From assembly GCA_029257335.1 (NCBI GenBank), contig JARIBV010000068.1:55998-119997 (forward strand): a stretch of DNA of 64,000 nt. Reading direction: 5' to 3'. The DNA is from Faecousia sp. (GTDB lineage: Bacteria; Bacillota; Clostridia; Oscillospirales; Oscillospiraceae). The position numbers and the translations under genes were made by a program. Shown piece after piece: positions 20,136 through 29,198 of this stretch. Under the pieces are notes generated by a model that was not told where the DNA came from, did not search any database, and was given only the letters and a program-made list of their open reading frames with translations. The number at the start of each line of letters is the position of its first letter. Position 1 is the first letter of the stretch.

Positions 20136-20399
20136 TTATAGACCGAATGCGAACCAGACCACCAGAACGATAAAAAGGAGAGCAAGAATACATGCTGGAA
20201 CAATGGTAATAAGCGCCGATATAATCATGGCACGAAGATCACCTTTCTCCAACGCAATATCCTTTTCAACCAAATCCTCCATAGGAGGCAATTCATCAGA
20301 AGTCTCGTACTCCGGCTTCTTCTTGCTTTCAGCCTCACGCTGACGGACCTGTTCTTTTTGCCAGTCAAAGGCTCTTTTTACTTTCCGTTGCAGGAGCAC
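20136..20399 (-). CDS. small C-terminal single-TM protein at the end of the opp operon
   Basis: 87 aa: charged N-terminus then ALITIVPACILALLFIVLVVWFAFGL; immediately downstream of oppF. Confidence 0.65.
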   Translation of the reverse strand: MLLQRKVKRAFDWQKEQVRQREAESKKKPEYETSDELPPMEDLVEKDIALEKGDLRAMIISALITIVPACILALLFIVLVVWFAFGL

Positions 20400-20412
20400 T
20401 GCCGGGCCTCCT

Positions 20413-21951
20413 TTATTTCTCGTTCAGGACATGGTGACAAGCCACAAAATGGTTGGGGCGAAGTTCACGGAACTCAGGCACAACCTGTGTGCAGATCTCG
20501 GTGCAGTACTTGCAGCGAGTATGGAACTTGCAGCCCTTGGGAGGTCTCACGGGACTGGGGATATCGCCCTCCAGAACCTCGGGCTCCCGGTTGGCGTCCT
20601 CGTCTGTAGTGGGAATTGCATTCAGCAGAGCCTCGGTGTAGGGGTGCATGGGATGAGCAAAAATGTCATCAGAAGGAGCAAGCTCAACCATGTTGCCCAG
20701 ATACATAACACCGATTCTATCGGAAATGTACTTAACAACGGACAGGTCATGGGTGATGAACATGTAAGTCAGATGCTGCTTTTCTTTCAGTTCCTTCAGC
20801 AGGTTGATAACCTGTGCCTGAATAGAAACGTCCAGAGCAGAAACGGCTTCGTCACAAACCACGAACTTGGGGCGCAGTGCCAAAGAACGGGCGATACCGA
20901 TTCTCTGACGCTGACCACCGGAGAACTGGTGAGGGAAACGGTGGACAAAGTAGCCAGCCAGGCCACATTCCTCCATAACCTTCACAACCTCTTCCTGCAT
21001 ACGCTCATCATTTTTACGGAAGTACTTATGCGCAATCATGCCCTCACCGATAATCTGACCAACCGTCATTCTGGGGTTCAGGGAGGAATAGGGATCCTGG
21101 AAGATCAGCTGCAAATCGCTGCGCAAATGGCGCATCTCATCATAGGTCAGACGAGCCAGATCAATACCATTGGAGCGGTAAGCATCATACTTTGCAAAAT
21201 CAGTGTCCTTCTCATGCTGCTTCCGCAGGGCATCGATACGGACATTGATATCTGCAAGACGCTTGCGAATCTGAGCAATTTCATCGTCGCAGGCATTCAG
21301 CTTAGCTACAGCTTTATCGGCCTTAGCCTTGGCAGAGCCCTCAGCCTTACCAGCCTCTCTCTGCTTCTTCAGCTGGTATGCAGTATCCTTCACATCAAGC
21401 TCCAAATCCTGGCGCTTGTATGTAGCTTTGGACAGTTCCTGGAACACCTTGTACTGCTCCAGATAAATATTTGCAACAGGCTCCATATCAGGAGCGGCCA
21501 CCAGACCACCGATCAAAGTAGCCAGATCCAGCATTGCATCATTGGCTTCCTTCTTGAGGTGAGTCAGCTCTGCATGCTTTGCATACTGCTCTGTTTCAGG
21601 CAGAGCATCGTACTCAGCCTGAAAAGCTTCGTACTTTTTCTGATCCTCCAGCATCTTTTCCTTCCGCTTGCTCATATTACGGAAGGTATCGTGCACATAC
21701 TTAGGTGCAATCTCAGCCAGTTCACGGCCAAAGTACATGGTACGACCATCGGTCTGCTTGTACAGCTGCAACAGAGACCGGCCCAAGGTGGACTTACCAC
21801 AGCCGGACTCACCGACCAAACCGAAGGTTTCACCTTCATAGATATCGATGGAGATACCATCGTTGGCCTTAACTGCCAGGCCCTTTCCCACAGGGAAGTA
21901 CTGCTTCAGATTGGAGATTTGCAGCAGTATCTTGCGTTCCTTATTTTCCAT
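20413..21951 (-). CDS. oppF: oligopeptide ABC transporter ATP-binding protein with long coiled-coil insertion
   Basis: GLVGESGCGKSTLGRSLL Walker A, HQFSGGQRQRIGIARSLAL signature, FVVCDEAVSALDVSIQ Walker B; 512 aa versus about 320 aa expected. Confidence 0.9.
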   Translation of the reverse strand: MENKERKILLQISNLKQYFPVGKGLAVKANDGISIDIYEGETFGLVGESGCGKSTLGRSLLQLYKQTDGRTMYFGRELAEIAPKYVHDTFRNMSKRKEKMLEDQKKYEAFQAEYDALPETEQYAKHAELTHLKKEANDAMLDLATLIGGLVAAPDMEPVANIYLEQYKVFQELSKATYKRQDLELDVKDTAYQLKKQREAGKAEGSAKAKADKAVAKLNACDDEIAQIRKRLADINVRIDALRKQHEKDTDFAKYDAYRSNGIDLARLTYDEMRHLRSDLQLIFQDPYSSLNPRMTVGQIIGEGMIAHKYFRKNDERMQEEVVKVMEECGLAGYFVHRFPHQFSGGQRQRIGIARSLALRPKFVVCDEAVSALDVSIQAQVINLLKELKEKQHLTYMFITHDLSVVKYISDRIGVMYLGNMVELAPSDDIFAHPMHPYTEALLNAIPTTDEDANREPEVLEGDIPSPVRPPKGCKFHTRCKYCTEICTQVVPEFRELRPNHFVACHHVLNEK

Positions 21952-22930
21952 TACGGGCCTCCTTATCCGGATAGAAGCAGCGAATTTCCTGGTTAGGTGC
22001 TACGGAAACCAGCTCAGGCTCCTCTTCCATACAGCGCTGAGTGCAGTACTTGCACCGGGGTGCGAATTTACAACCCTTGGGCAGAGCCAGGGGATGGGGA
22101 ACTGCGCCGGGAATAGCGTCCAAGCGCTCACTATGGGTATCCAGGCGAGGCATGGAAGCCAGCAGGCCCTCTGTGTAGGGGTGGGAGTACTTCACGGACC
22201 GGGAGAACAGCGTCCGGGCAGGGACATGCTCCACAACCTGACCACAGTACATAACAGCGACATCATCGGCCATCTGGTTAATAACACCGAGGTCATGGGT
22301 GATGAACATGATGGAGGTGCCGCGGGTACGCTTCAGCTCGTTCATCAGGCGCAGGATCTGGGCCTGAATGGTAACGTCCAGAGCGGTAGTAGGCTCATCC
22401 GCAATCAGCAGCTTAGGCTCACAGGCCAGAGCGATTGCAATCATAACACGCTGACGCATACCACCGGACAGCTGATGGGGATACTGGTTCAGAACCACCT
22501 CAGGATTGGGGATCTTTACGTCAGCCAGCATCTTAAGGGCTGCCTTTGCAGCCTCCTTCTTAGACATCTTGCGATGGATGATGAAGGGCTCAGACAACTG
22601 CCGTTTTACAGAGAAAACGGGGTTCAGTGCGGTCATAGGCTCCTGAAAAATAACGGAAATGTCGTTGCCACGAATGGCATACATCTCGTCCTTGCTGCAC
22701 TTGGTAAGATCAACACCGTCAAAGAGAATCTCACCGGAGTCGATATAACCATTGCCATCCAGCAACTGCAGAACGCTCATGGCGGAGACGGATTTTCCGG
22801 AACCGGACTCACCGACAACGCCCAGAGTTTTTCCTTCGTCAACGGAGTAAGAAACTCCGTTGACAGCCTTTACGATACCCTTCTTCGTGCGGAAGAAGGT
22901 ATGTAGATCCTTTAATTCAAGTAATGCCAT
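21941..22930 (-). CDS. oppD: oligopeptide ABC transporter ATP-binding protein
   Basis: 329 aa; VVGESGSGKSVSAMSVLQLL, YPHQLSGGMRQRVMIAIALACEPKLLIADEPTTALDVTIQ. Confidence 0.95.
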   Translation of the reverse strand: MALLELKDLHTFFRTKKGIVKAVNGVSYSVDEGKTLGVVGESGSGKSVSAMSVLQLLDGNGYIDSGEILFDGVDLTKCSKDEMYAIRGNDISVIFQEPMTALNPVFSVKRQLSEPFIIHRKMSKKEAAKAALKMLADVKIPNPEVVLNQYPHQLSGGMRQRVMIAIALACEPKLLIADEPTTALDVTIQAQILRLMNELKRTRGTSIMFITHDLGVINQMADDVAVMYCGQVVEHVPARTLFSRSVKYSHPYTEGLLASMPRLDTHSERLDAIPGAVPHPLALPKGCKFAPRCKYCTQRCMEEEPELVSVAPNQEIRCFYPDKEARNGK

Positions 22931-22944
22931 AACTTCTCCCTCCC

Positions 22945-24894
22945 TTACTTATCGCGGTCAGACTTGGGGTCCATGACGTCACGCAGAGCGTCGCCGACCA
23001 GATTGATACAAATACAGGTGATTGCCAGGAACAAAGAGGTGAATACCCACTGCCACCAGAAGTTCTTAATAATGGTAGCATTGTTTGCACCATTGAGCAT
23101 GTTGCCCCAAGTGGGTCTGGGATAGGTAACACCGAAGCCCAGATAGCTCAAGGAGGACTCAGTCAGCATACAAGTTGCAAAGTTCAGAGTCAAGTTAACA
23201 AAGATGACGGAGACGATGTTGGGCAGGATGTGCTTGAATGCGATTGCGCCTTCACGAACACCCATTGCCTTAGCAGCGGTAACATACTCGTTTTCTCTTG
23301 CAGCCAGAACCTGACCACGAACCAGACGGGCAAGGCCAGTCCAGCTCAGAAGACCCAGGATTACCATCAGCACAAATATCTTCGAGTTTTCAGAAATATC
23401 CATCTGCGCCATGACAGCCGACAGAATCAAAGCAAATGGCAGGAACGGAATGGCTGCGAAGACCTCAGCAACACGCATCAGGAACATATCTGCCTTGCCG
23501 CCGAAGTAACCGGAGATACAGCCGATAACAATACCAATCACGGAAGAGATGATAACGGCAACTGCACCGATGGTCATGGTCATCTTACCACCCTGAATGA
23601 TACGCTGGAAGATGTCAGCACCATAGCTGTCTGTACCGAAGATGTAGCCCTTGAGGCCCCACTTTGCCATCAGCTTGTTATTTGCGTCTACTGCATAGCT
23701 CTGGAAAGAACCGCCGTAGATCCGGTCAGCGCCCTTGGCACTTGCTTCCACATCGCACTGGCCCAGAACATTGCCGCCCCAGGAGTAAACATTTCCCTTG
23801 TCGGTCAGAGCAGTGTAGTGATAAGCACCTGCCTTCACATCCACAATCTGTTCGCCATTCATCTCGGGCATGTTTACGGAACCTGCGGGGAAGTCACCGG
23901 AGAAGCACATGGTGCCATCATCCAGCAGCATACCAACATTGGAGCTGGTAGCATAGATGCTGGTGATCTTCCGGCCATCCAGGAACTTGCCGGCAGGGCT
24001 GGCAGATCCGGTCATATTTGCGCGGTACTGATCCAGCAGGCCACGCTTGCCGGTAAACAGGCCATTGCCCTTCTCAGTCAGGCCGACAACATAGCTCAGA
24101 GTGAAATCAATGTCTACAAGATCCTTCTTGTCAACGAAATTTTCAATGTTGGAATATGTGTTCTTGTTGCCCCAGAGGTACAAAGTACCATCATTCATCA
24201 AAATTGCAGAGCACTGGTAACCACAGGTAACCTTCTTGATGTTCTCCACATCGATGGTGCCATTAAGCAGCTGATCGGGCATGGGGAGAATATTGGGGTA
24301 GAGCTCCGGATCAAAGTAACCGTACTGACCCAGCTTATTTACGCCCCAGGCGTATACCTTACCATTCTCGTCAATGGCAATGGCGTGGTCCATACCGGCA
24401 GCGACCTGAACGATCTTAGCGTCCTGGATTTCCTGAGGGATATCCTTCATATCAATTCCAGTTGTGCCCATCTTGGTAGAACCCCAGACATACACCTTAC
24501 CGGCATTGGAAAGACCAACGCTGAAACTGCCGTAGCTGTCGATCATTTTGATGTCGTTTTTCAGTTCCTTGGGAACGCTCATCATACCCATTGTAGGAGG
24601 AACATTCTTCTGGGTGACCTCTGTGTAGGAGTCACTGTAGTTCTTCATAAACAGAGGTCCAATGAACACGGTCAGCATCATCACAATGACGACGATCAAT
24701 GCAAAGACAGCCAGTTTGCGCTCCATAAAGCCCCGGATGATCTGTTTAGTAGGACTGACAATCTCCTCTACATCCTTAGTGGGGTCTTTCTTATTCTGCT
24801 CCATCTGGTCTACCAACTCAGCAGAGCCGCCTCTGAACAGGCGACGGCCCCAACCGGCGATTGTGCCGAAGAAGCCTTTTTTCTGTTTTTTCAT
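22945..24894 (-). CDS. oppC: oligopeptide ABC transporter permease with embedded RCC1-like repeats
   Basis: 649 aa; TM1 at residues 62-82, RCC1-like repeats at about 105-415, then YIFGTDSYGADIFQRII and the C-terminal BPD_transp_1 domain (EYVTAAKAMGVREGAIAFKHILPN EAA motif). Confidence 0.92.
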   Translation of the reverse strand: MKKQKKGFFGTIAGWGRRLFRGGSAELVDQMEQNKKDPTKDVEEIVSPTKQIIRGFMERKLAVFALIVVIVMMLTVFIGPLFMKNYSDSYTEVTQKNVPPTMGMMSVPKELKNDIKMIDSYGSFSVGLSNAGKVYVWGSTKMGTTGIDMKDIPQEIQDAKIVQVAAGMDHAIAIDENGKVYAWGVNKLGQYGYFDPELYPNILPMPDQLLNGTIDVENIKKVTCGYQCSAILMNDGTLYLWGNKNTYSNIENFVDKKDLVDIDFTLSYVVGLTEKGNGLFTGKRGLLDQYRANMTGSASPAGKFLDGRKITSIYATSSNVGMLLDDGTMCFSGDFPAGSVNMPEMNGEQIVDVKAGAYHYTALTDKGNVYSWGGNVLGQCDVEASAKGADRIYGGSFQSYAVDANNKLMAKWGLKGYIFGTDSYGADIFQRIIQGGKMTMTIGAVAVIISSVIGIVIGCISGYFGGKADMFLMRVAEVFAAIPFLPFALILSAVMAQMDISENSKIFVLMVILGLLSWTGLARLVRGQVLAARENEYVTAAKAMGVREGAIAFKHILPNIVSVIFVNLTLNFATCMLTESSLSYLGFGVTYPRPTWGNMLNGANNATIIKNFWWQWVFTSLFLAITCICINLVGDALRDVMDPKSDRDK

Positions 24895-24906
24895 TCCTGC
24901 GCCTCC

Positions 24907-25959
24907 TTACTTTCCAACTCTGACTCTGGGGTCAACAAGGCCGTAGATGATATCAATGATCAGGTTGCCCAAGAGAGACATTCCAACGTAGAACAGCTGC
25001 AGGAACAGAACTACATCAAAGTCAGTCTTACGCAGGGAGTCGATCATAATCTTACCCATACCATTGAGGCCAAACATGTTTTCAAACACCAGAGAACCGG
25101 CGAAGATGCCCAGGAACCAACCAACAACCAGAGTTACGACGGGAATCAGAGCATTGCGCCATGCATGAGAGTAGATAACTGCCTTTTCCTTGACGCCCTT
25201 TGCGCGAGCGGTCCGGATGCAGTCCATACTCAGTGCATCAATCATAGAGGCACGGACATAACGGGTCATGCCACCCATGGAGCAGAATGTCATAGTGATA
25301 AGGGGCAGGGCCAGATACTTCAAAGTATCCTTCCAATATGCCCAACCCTGAAAGTTACTGCCGGGGGTTTTCATACCGCTGGGCGGGAACCAACCAAGCA
25401 GTGAACAGAATATCCAAATGAAAAGAATTGCTGTGATAAAGGTAGGCAAGCTATAGCCTATAATTGTGAAGATCTGAACACCTCGGTCAAACTTGCTGTT
25501 CTTCTTCACCGCACACATAATACCCAGAGGAATCGTAATACCCAGGGCCAGAATTGTAGAAAGAATATTGATGATGATTGTATTTCTCATAGGCTCTTTA
25601 ATGACATTGATTACATCATCTTTGAGCTCATAGGAATAACCAAAGTTGCCTTCCAGCAGACCATTAAAGCTGCCGTTGTACAGGGGGTATACGCCGATCC
25701 AACGGCCATAACGAATCAGCATGTTGTCGGTATCGGTACCGTAGCGACGCTGATATTCAACATAGCGTTTTTGGAACCACTCTTGACGTTGCTCTTGAGT
25801 GAGGCCCTTCAGGGCTTGCTTCTGACTGTTTTCATCTGCTTTTGCATCTGTATAAGCACGGTTATTCGGGACAAGGTTATAGATCAAGAACATAAGAAGC
25901 GACAATATGACCAGAACAACAAGCATATAGCAGATTCTCTTAAGTACATATTTTCCCAT
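24907..25959 (-). CDS. oppB: oligopeptide ABC transporter permease
   Basis: MGKYVLKRICYMLVVLVILSLLMFLIYNLVP...DCIRTARAKGVKEKAVIYSHAWRNALIPVVTLV; start at 25959. Confidence 0.93.
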   Translation of the reverse strand: MGKYVLKRICYMLVVLVILSLLMFLIYNLVPNNRAYTDAKADENSQKQALKGLTQEQRQEWFQKRYVEYQRRYGTDTDNMLIRYGRWIGVYPLYNGSFNGLLEGNFGYSYELKDDVINVIKEPMRNTIIINILSTILALGITIPLGIMCAVKKNSKFDRGVQIFTIIGYSLPTFITAILFIWIFCSLLGWFPPSGMKTPGSNFQGWAYWKDTLKYLALPLITMTFCSMGGMTRYVRASMIDALSMDCIRTARAKGVKEKAVIYSHAWRNALIPVVTLVVGWFLGIFAGSLVFENMFGLNGMGKIMIDSLRKTDFDVVLFLQLFYVGMSLLGNLIIDIIYGLVDPRVRVGK

Positions 25960-26297
25960 ATTATTCTCCCATCTGTCGCCCGCGCGACAGTGTATTTGGC
26001 ATGGCATGAGGCTTTGGATCACCCCCTGCATGCCATGCGGGGGTAATTTGCAAATTTTGGTCCTACCTGTCCGGCCAAAAAAGACCGCACACTGGAGAAA
26101 ACGAACAGTGTACGGCATCTTGCGCCGTGTTGTGAATCAAACCATCCACCAGAGGTAGGTGGTGTTACTCCCCGCTGTCCCACAGATGCAATGCTTTCGC
26201 AGTATGGCCTGCAACCACAGGGTGGGTTTCCCCACCCTGTGACCGCAATGTCACACCTTACACATGGGTGTTAAGCTAGGGGTTTCAAAGTGATGGA

Positions 26298-28583
26298 TTA
26301 CTTCATCCAGTAGATATCGGCCATATCCTTAATGAAGTACTGGCTGTAGTTGCTGTACATGCTGGGATCAATGGTCAGGTTGAAGGAGTAGTCATAGACA
26401 GCGGAGTTGTAGCCGGTGCCCAAGTTGAAGCAGGTGTACATGGGAGTACCGCTGTAGTAGCCGTAGATCTGAGCCTGCTGCATTTCGTCCAGCATGGGGT
26501 TGAAGTCACCAATGGTCTTGTAGACAGCGAAGCCTGCAGCCTTCATGTTCTCGGACTGCTCAAAACCGGTAACCAGCAGATCGGAGAAGTCGTTGTTGGT
26601 GGTGCCGTACCAGTTCAGAACCAGAGGCATGTAGTAGTCGCCATTGACCTGGACGGTCTTGTAAGCGCCGTCAACAGACTTGTAAGCCTTGTCGAACTCG
26701 GTAGCCACATCGCCGGGGATCTTCTTGTAACGAACGCCCTCGGTGTACTCGCCGCCTTCAGCATTGTAGATCCAGCCGTCTTCCTCCAGAACTGCGATAG
26801 CAGAGTCCACGGAGGTATCATAAGCATTCAGAGACATGCCCTGGGAAGTAGCAGCTCTGTACATCCAGGAACCGGTGTAGTAGGGGCCGTCAACAACGCC
26901 GCCGTAGCCGCCGGTGAAGTCCTTAGCAAAGGTGGAGCGGTCCATGCAGTAAGCAATGGCCTGACGGACAGCAGTGTACTGAACGGGGCCATAGTCAGCA
27001 CGGAATGCCAGCTTACCATAGCCGGCACGGCTGTAGTGGGTGTAAACATAAGCGCCGTTGGAGCCGTCAGCCAGAGCGATGGCTTCGTTGGTGGGAGCGC
27101 CGCCGGTGATGCCGGGCAGGACATCAACGCCGCCGGCCTTGAAGTCTTCCAGCTGAGTCTGGGTAACGATCTTCTTGTAAACAACCTTCTGGATGCTGGG
27201 CTTCTTGCCTTCAAAGTTGCCCTTGAAGTTGGGGTTCAGTTCCAGAGTTGCTTCCTTGCTGGAAGCGTCGTACTTAGAGAGCACATAGGGACCGGAGTAG
27301 GGGTAGGTGGTATCGGTATTCTGAGAAGACTGCAGGATGTGAGCAGCATGGGTGTAGTTCTCGCCTTCCTTGGCGTAGAAATCACCGGTGATGTAGCAGC
27401 CCTTGCCGTCATCTGCGATGTCGAATTCGCCCATCCACAGATCCTTGAAGGTGGGATCAAAGGAAGCGTAATTGAGAGCGTAGAAGTAAGGCAGATACTG
27501 AGGATCGATGGTTACGGAGAACTGGTAGTCGCCCAGCAGGCGAAGACCGGTCATTTCCTTGGTAACAACGGTGCCGTCGTCCAGGGTAGCGCCTTCGTTG
27601 GTGCCATCATAAGCATTGTAGCCCTTGAAGCCAACGAAGTTCATGGTGCTCATATGATCCTTACCGGCAGCCTGAGTAGCTACAGGAGTGGAGAATGCCA
27701 TGGCATAGTACAGGTAGTTCTTAGCGGTGATGGGAGAACCATCAGAGAACTTCAGGTCTTCCTGAAGAGTAATGGTGTAGGTCAGAGAACCGTCCTCGTT
27801 GTTGACGCTTTCCAGGTTCTTTACGACCTGCTCGTTCACAACAAAAGCACCGTCCTTGTTGGCCACAACGGTTTCCAGACCGTTGCACATATGGGAAACA
27901 GCAAGGTCGGATGCAGCGGGGCTGGTGCCGCCGAAGGCAGCAAAACGGAACTTGCCGGACAGCTCGGTAGCATCGCCGATGATGATGGAGTTGTCAGCCT
28001 TCTCGGAGGTCCAGTCAATCAGAGCCTTGGTAACAGGCCAGTAGGGGTTGGTCGCATGCTCCTCAATACCCTTGATCTGTGCGTTGTACAGATCATAGAA
28101 CTCGTTGGAGTACAGGGGAATCTCGGGCATCATCATGTTCCAGCGGGTGATGTAGTACTTCCACCACTCGGCATAGACCTCATCTTCGGTCTTGAAGTCA
28201 GTGCCTTCGGTAGAGGTGTTGTAAACCATGGCCATGGACAGGAAGTCCAGACCCAGTTCAACAGACTCGCCGTCAACATCCAGGTAGGCCAGGCCAGTGG
28301 TGGGATCCTCGGTGACATCAGCGATGGAGACGTCCTTACCCATGTGCTCGTACAGGGAGACATAATCCATGCCGTACTCCTTGCCGTTCAGCATCTGAAT
28401 AGAGGAAGGCTCGCCGTCAGCGTTGACAGGCTGGGTCTCATTTCCAGTAGCGTCGGGGTTAGCGGTCTCACCAGAGACAGTGGAGTCGGTGCCCTTTGTC
28501 TCGTTGGTGTCGTTTTTGCTGCAGGCGGTCATAACGGAAGTCACCATAACGGCAGCCAGCAGCAATGCGAACAGCTTTTTCAT
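26298..28583 (-). CDS. oppA: oligopeptide ABC transporter substrate-binding lipoprotein (SBP family 5, atypical N-terminus)
   Basis: 761 aa; MKKLFALLLAAVMVTSVMTACSK lipobox; TYTITLQEDLKFSDGSPITAKNYLYYAMAF typical of SBP_bac_5. Confidence 0.92.
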   Translation of the reverse strand: MKKLFALLLAAVMVTSVMTACSKNDTNETKGTDSTVSGETANPDATGNETQPVNADGEPSSIQMLNGKEYGMDYVSLYEHMGKDVSIADVTEDPTTGLAYLDVDGESVELGLDFLSMAMVYNTSTEGTDFKTEDEVYAEWWKYYITRWNMMMPEIPLYSNEFYDLYNAQIKGIEEHATNPYWPVTKALIDWTSEKADNSIIIGDATELSGKFRFAAFGGTSPAASDLAVSHMCNGLETVVANKDGAFVVNEQVVKNLESVNNEDGSLTYTITLQEDLKFSDGSPITAKNYLYYAMAFSTPVATQAAGKDHMSTMNFVGFKGYNAYDGTNEGATLDDGTVVTKEMTGLRLLGDYQFSVTIDPQYLPYFYALNYASFDPTFKDLWMGEFDIADDGKGCYITGDFYAKEGENYTHAAHILQSSQNTDTTYPYSGPYVLSKYDASSKEATLELNPNFKGNFEGKKPSIQKVVYKKIVTQTQLEDFKAGGVDVLPGITGGAPTNEAIALADGSNGAYVYTHYSRAGYGKLAFRADYGPVQYTAVRQAIAYCMDRSTFAKDFTGGYGGVVDGPYYTGSWMYRAATSQGMSLNAYDTSVDSAIAVLEEDGWIYNAEGGEYTEGVRYKKIPGDVATEFDKAYKSVDGAYKTVQVNGDYYMPLVLNWYGTTNNDFSDLLVTGFEQSENMKAAGFAVYKTIGDFNPMLDEMQQAQIYGYYSGTPMYTCFNLGTGYNSAVYDYSFNLTIDPSMYSNYSQYFIKDMADIYWMK

Positions 28584-29198
28584 TTCTTTTCCTCCTTAAG
28601 AGATAGTTGCGGTCTTGCGACCTATTTAATACCTGTCGTGGGAAGCGACAAGATATTAACGTAAGATAGTATACTACCCGTTTGGTAAAAATGCAATAGT
28701 CACATTGTATTTTTACATATTTTTCGTTCATTTCGTCAATATCCCCATAAGGCAACCGACGGCTGTCCACCAGGTACGGAACTTTATGCAAGGTGCTACA
28801 GGGAAACTTGGCAATCTGTACGCGAGCAGCGGAGCACTGACCGTGAGCCACGCTTGTTATTGAAGCTACACTATCCTGTGCTTTCACTGTACTATACCAC
28901 ATTGTTCACTAATAATCAACTATTTTCTGCAGCCCGCTTTTTTGGTCAACGGAAATCATGCAATCCCCATAAATTCTGTATATATATTTTATATATTTTG
29001 CACCTGCTTCCTGGTTTTTTGCGATTTCTTTTCAGAACATATATTTTAAGAGAATAGATCCCTTTGTTTTTATCTATTCTGCCAGTTTTTAAAGCTTTCC
29101 TCTTTCGTTCGTCGATTTTAAAAACCAATTTTGATGCGTGTAAACTGTATTTTTCCATTTACAAGCACCGATGTATCTTTCCTGCGGACACCCCAAAA

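Noticed and set aside
23647-24582. RCC1 repeats as assembly chimera or eukaryotic contamination
   Set aside because: The repeats are in frame within one ORF whose two ends are both OppC, inside a complete opp operon.
23230-25404. 724-aa plus-strand ORF opposite oppC/oppB
   Set aside because: Antisense shadow spanning two clear permease genes; His/Asn-rich low-information translation.
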